From: RGIG5579 sp045531235
GTDB lineage: Bacteria > Bacillota > Clostridia > Oscillospirales > SIG627
Reading direction: 5' to 3'
Length of the DNA: 33,595 nt
Assembly: GCA_045531235.1 (NCBI GenBank)
Contig: JAZSDQ010000012.1
Location: 1-33,595, forward strand
Shown: positions 31,240 through 33,595 of the stretch, piece after piece
How the letters are laid out: each line of letters opens with the position of its first letter
How positions within the stretch are numbered: position 1 is the first letter of the stretch
Position numbers and translations under genes: made by a program
The notes under the pieces: model-generated
The model's input: only the letters and a program-made list of their open reading frames with translations
Told to the model about the DNA's origin: nothing
The model's database searches: none

Positions 31240-33595
31240 TCACTTTTTCATTTCGAGAATGGTGACGCCTCCGTCCCCTTCCCCATAGAGGCCGAGACGG
31301 AACGAGCGAATTCTGGAATCCTTTTTAAAATATCTCCAAAGCCCTGCTTTCAAAGCACCCGTTCCCTTACCGTGAATGACGGTAACGGTTTCAAACCCTG
31401 TCATCATGACATCGTCAAGATATTTATCCACAACGAACCAGGCGTCGTCGGTCACAAGCCCTCTCACATCTACGGAGCTTGATACCTGGCTGCGAGGAGA
31501 AGAGGTTGCAGAGCCTTTTTTCTTTTCCTTCGCGCCTTTCTTTTTGGGAAGCAATCGCAGGGTGGAAACAGGCGTTTTCATACGAATTCCACCCACAAGA
31601 ACGGTACATTCACCGCCGCTGATCTTTTCTACCACGCCTTCTTTTTCCACGTTGGTACAAAGCACCTCATCCCCTGCCTGCAAGGGACGGGGCAAGGTAT
31701 AATTCTCTGTAGGTTTCCGTTTTTCCACGATACGGGAAGAAATATCATCTTCCATACCGCGAAGGGTAAGACGAAGTTTTCTTCGTTCTTCTTCCAGATC
31801 CTCCTGCGCTTTGTTTTTCAGCGCTTTCTTCTGCATTTCTTCCAGTTTCTCAATGGTAGCATCGGAAAGAGCGCGAGCACTTTTTACTAGGCGCAACGCC
31901 TCTTTTTTCGCCCGTTCCAGCTCTTTTTCCGCATCGGCAAGAAGTCCTTTTCTCTCATCGGCTGCTTCGTTGCGTGCTTTCTTTGCTTCCTCAAGAAGAC
32001 GGGCGGCTTCGGCGCGGTCTTTTTCCATGGCAACGCGCTCATTTTCCAGCCTTCCCACCACGTCTTCGAAGCGGCGGTCATCGGCTTTCACAAGGTTTTC
32101 TGCCTTGCGAATAATGCTTTCGCTCAGTCCCAGGCGTCCCGAAATGAGAAACGCATTGGAACGGCCGGGAGTTCCGATGATCAATCGGTACGTCGGTTTT
32201 AAGGTTGCAATATCAAATTCGCAGGAAGCATTCTCCACCCCTTCCGTTTCCAGAGCATAGCTTTTCAGCTCGGCGTAATGGGTGGTAGCCGCACATTTCA
32301 CGCCTTTTTGACGGCAGGTTTCCAAAATGGCTTCGGCAAGCGCCGCGCCCTCTACAGGGTCGGTACCGCTGCCCAGCTCGTCAAAAAGCATCAAAACACC
32401 CTCGGCAGTATGCTCCAGCATTTCAATAATATTGACAAGATGTGCGGAGAAGGTGGACAGGGACTGTTCAATGCTCTGCTCGTCACCGATATCTGCCAAA
32501 ATATTGGGATAAACAGGCACCGTAGCTTCCTCTGCGGGAAGCTGCATACCCGACTGTGCCATCATGGAAAGAAGTCCGATGGTCTTCAGGGTGACGGTCT
32601 TACCTCCGGTATTCGGTCCTGTAATCACCAAGGTATCAAAGTTTTTTCCCAAGGAAAGAGAAATAGGAACGGCAATTTTCCGATCCAAAAGAGGGTGCCT
32701 TGCCCGCAAAAACTCCAATTCTCCCTTTTGAGAGATCTTTGGTTCCACCGCATCCATTTTTGCCGCTAGCTCAGCACGGGCAAAAATAACGGAAAGCTCT
32801 ACAATATTATAGAAATCAAGAGTAAGAGCATCGGAAAAAGCAGATACGGAAGCGGAAAGAGATGCAAGGATACGCTCAATTTCGTCTTTTTCTTCTCCCT
32901 CCAGGACCTTGATCTGGTTATTCTGTTCAACGACGGACAAGGGCTCAATAAACACTGTAGCGCCGCTGGCGCTGGTATCGTGTATCAGGCCGCGGATCTC
33001 ATTTTTATATTCACTTTTTACGGGAATGACGTAGCGGGAGTTGCGGAAGGTAATAATATTCTCCTGCAGGAACGTACCGTAAGCACCGGAAATATAATGC
33101 TGCAAACTTTCACGAATACGGGCAGCACAAGCGCTCATTTTACGACGAATGGAAAAGAGCGCGGGGGAAGCGTCGTCTGCCAAGGTATCCTCAGAGAGAA
33201 TACAGCGAAAGATCTCATTTTCAAGGCTTCTGTTAGGCAGAAGACGGTGAAACATTTCGCTGAGAACGCCGTCCTCGCCGCCAAGAGCTTCGCCATAGCG
33301 GAAAGTTCTGTCCACGCTGCGCAAAAGATTGCCCACACGAAGTAGCTCCGTGGGATTCAAACTAGCGCCTTTCCCTGCCCGATCCAAAATATCGGGAATG
33401 GACGGATGGGCAGACAAGGGAGGTGCGCCTTTGATGGAAGAAATGCGCCTTGCCGACGCCGTTTCCTTTTGCAAGCGAAGCACGCGGTCACATTCCTTTT
33501 CGGGGCGCAGAGTAAGGATCTTCTCTTTTCCCGCTTCCACGTCACAGCAAGAACTGAGTTCTGCAAGGATCTTATCATATTCCAGGATGGTGACT
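31240..33595 (-). CDS. mutS2: Endonuclease MutS2, N-terminus cut by window edge
   Basis: MutS-family ATPase without mismatch-recognition domains; MutS2 acts in recombination control and, in Bacillus, in rescue of collided ribosomes (RqcU). The frame stays open to base 33595, where it reads VTILEYDKILAEL, the expected MutS2 start, so only a codon or two are missing. Visible are the clamp and core region, Walker A TGPNTGGKT, Walker B VLMLFDELGSGTDP, a long coiled coil, a KOW-like segment, and the C-terminal Smr nuclease domain with VDVRGL and HGKGTGALK. About 785 residues are present, the normal length. Confidence 0.97.
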   Translation of the reverse strand, partial: VTILEYDKILAELSSCCDVEAGKEKILTLRPEKECDRVLRLQKETASARRISSIKGAPPLSAHPSIPDILDRAGKGASLNPTELLRVGNLLRSVDRTFRYGEALGGEDGVLSEMFHRLLPNRSLENEIFRCILSEDTLADDASPALFSIRRKMSACAARIRESLQHYISGAYGTFLQENIITFRNSRYVIPVKSEYKNEIRGLIHDTSASGATVFIEPLSVVEQNNQIKVLEGEEKDEIERILASLSASVSAFSDALTLDFYNIVELSVIFARAELAAKMDAVEPKISQKGELEFLRARHPLLDRKIAVPISLSLGKNFDTLVITGPNTGGKTVTLKTIGLLSMMAQSGMQLPAEEATVPVYPNILADIGDEQSIEQSLSTFSAHLVNIIEMLEHTAEGVLMLFDELGSGTDPVEGAALAEAILETCRQKGVKCAATTHYAELKSYALETEGVENASCEFDIATLKPTYRLIIGTPGRSNAFLISGRLGLSESIIRKAENLVKADDRRFEDVVGRLENERVAMEKDRAEAARLLEEAKKARNEAADERKGLLADAEKELERAKKEALRLVKSARALSDATIEKLEEMQKKALKNKAQEDLEEERRKLRLTLRGMEDDISSRIVEKRKPTENYTLPRPLQAGDEVLCTNVEKEGVVEKISGGECTVLVGGIRMKTPVSTLRLLPKKKGAKEKKKGSATSSPRSQVSSSVDVRGLVTDDAWFVVDKYLDDVMMTGFETVTVIHGKGTGALKAGLWRYFKKDSRIRSFRLGLYGEGDGGVTILEMKK

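Noticed and set aside
1..33595. CRISPR arrays, transposases, phage genes, tRNA or tmRNA genes
   Set aside because: No regularly spaced repeats, no mobile-element proteins and no recognisable tRNA or tmRNA folds were seen; intergenic gaps are all under 300 bases.

Overview
The window is a 33.6 kb stretch of chromosomal core genome from a low-GC Gram-positive bacterium, most likely an anaerobic member of the Clostridia. The gene orders are classical for Firmicutes: mraZ-rsmH-ftsL-pbp, rpsF-ssb-rpsR, recA near recX, and DUF1385-prmC. HPr carries the Gram-positive regulatory Ser46. Ribosomal proteins L28 and S18 are the cysteine-containing forms. Spore-associated families (SpoVD/PBP2-like, SleB-like, YtvI-like) hint at an endospore-forming lineage but do not prove sporulation. 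No tRNA, rRNA, CRISPR array, insertion sequence, prophage or plasmid gene was found, and no gene-free stretch exceeds 300 bases.

Layout. Nearly all genes lie on the minus strand, so transcription runs right to left. From the right edge: mutS2 (cut by the window end); a SleB-like cell wall hydrolase with its own consensus promoter and terminator; rpsF-ssb-rpsR-secG-rpmB behind a perfect sigma-A promoter and a structured leader. Two plus-strand genes follow, the only ones in the window: a flavodoxin-like oxidoreductase (26.6-27.2 kb) and a YtvI/AI-2E-type membrane protein (27.4-28.4 kb). The region between the oxidoreductase and the dTMP kinase gene is a compact divergent promoter with a perfect 15-bp palindrome.

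Left of that lies a long co-directional series: dTMP kinase, DJ-1/PfpI protein, CPBP protease, mltG, rmuC, smpB, lepA, hemW, a lipoprotein, DUF1385 and prmC. Next come recA-prs-recX-rimO-pgsA-cysS-(terminator)-cinA, then HPr-(terminator)-uvrC/rsmD-coaD, and then mraZ-rsmH-ftsL-(terminator)-pbp, which leaves the window on the left. Many junctions are 1-14 base overlaps (ATGA, GTGA, TTGA, TAATG), as expected for translationally coupled operons.

The genes serve cell division and wall synthesis, DNA repair, translation, lipid and cofactor metabolism, and secretion. I see no obviously new defence or mobile system. The observations most worth a second look are an in-frame fusion of UvrC to the 16S rRNA methyltransferase RsmD, an array of 10-bp-period MraZ-type boxes on the mraZ promoter followed by a structured leader, terminators inside co-directional gene clusters (HPr/uvrC and ftsL/pbp), a candidate S6:S18 autoregulatory leader before rpsF, and the palindrome over the oxidoreductase promoter.
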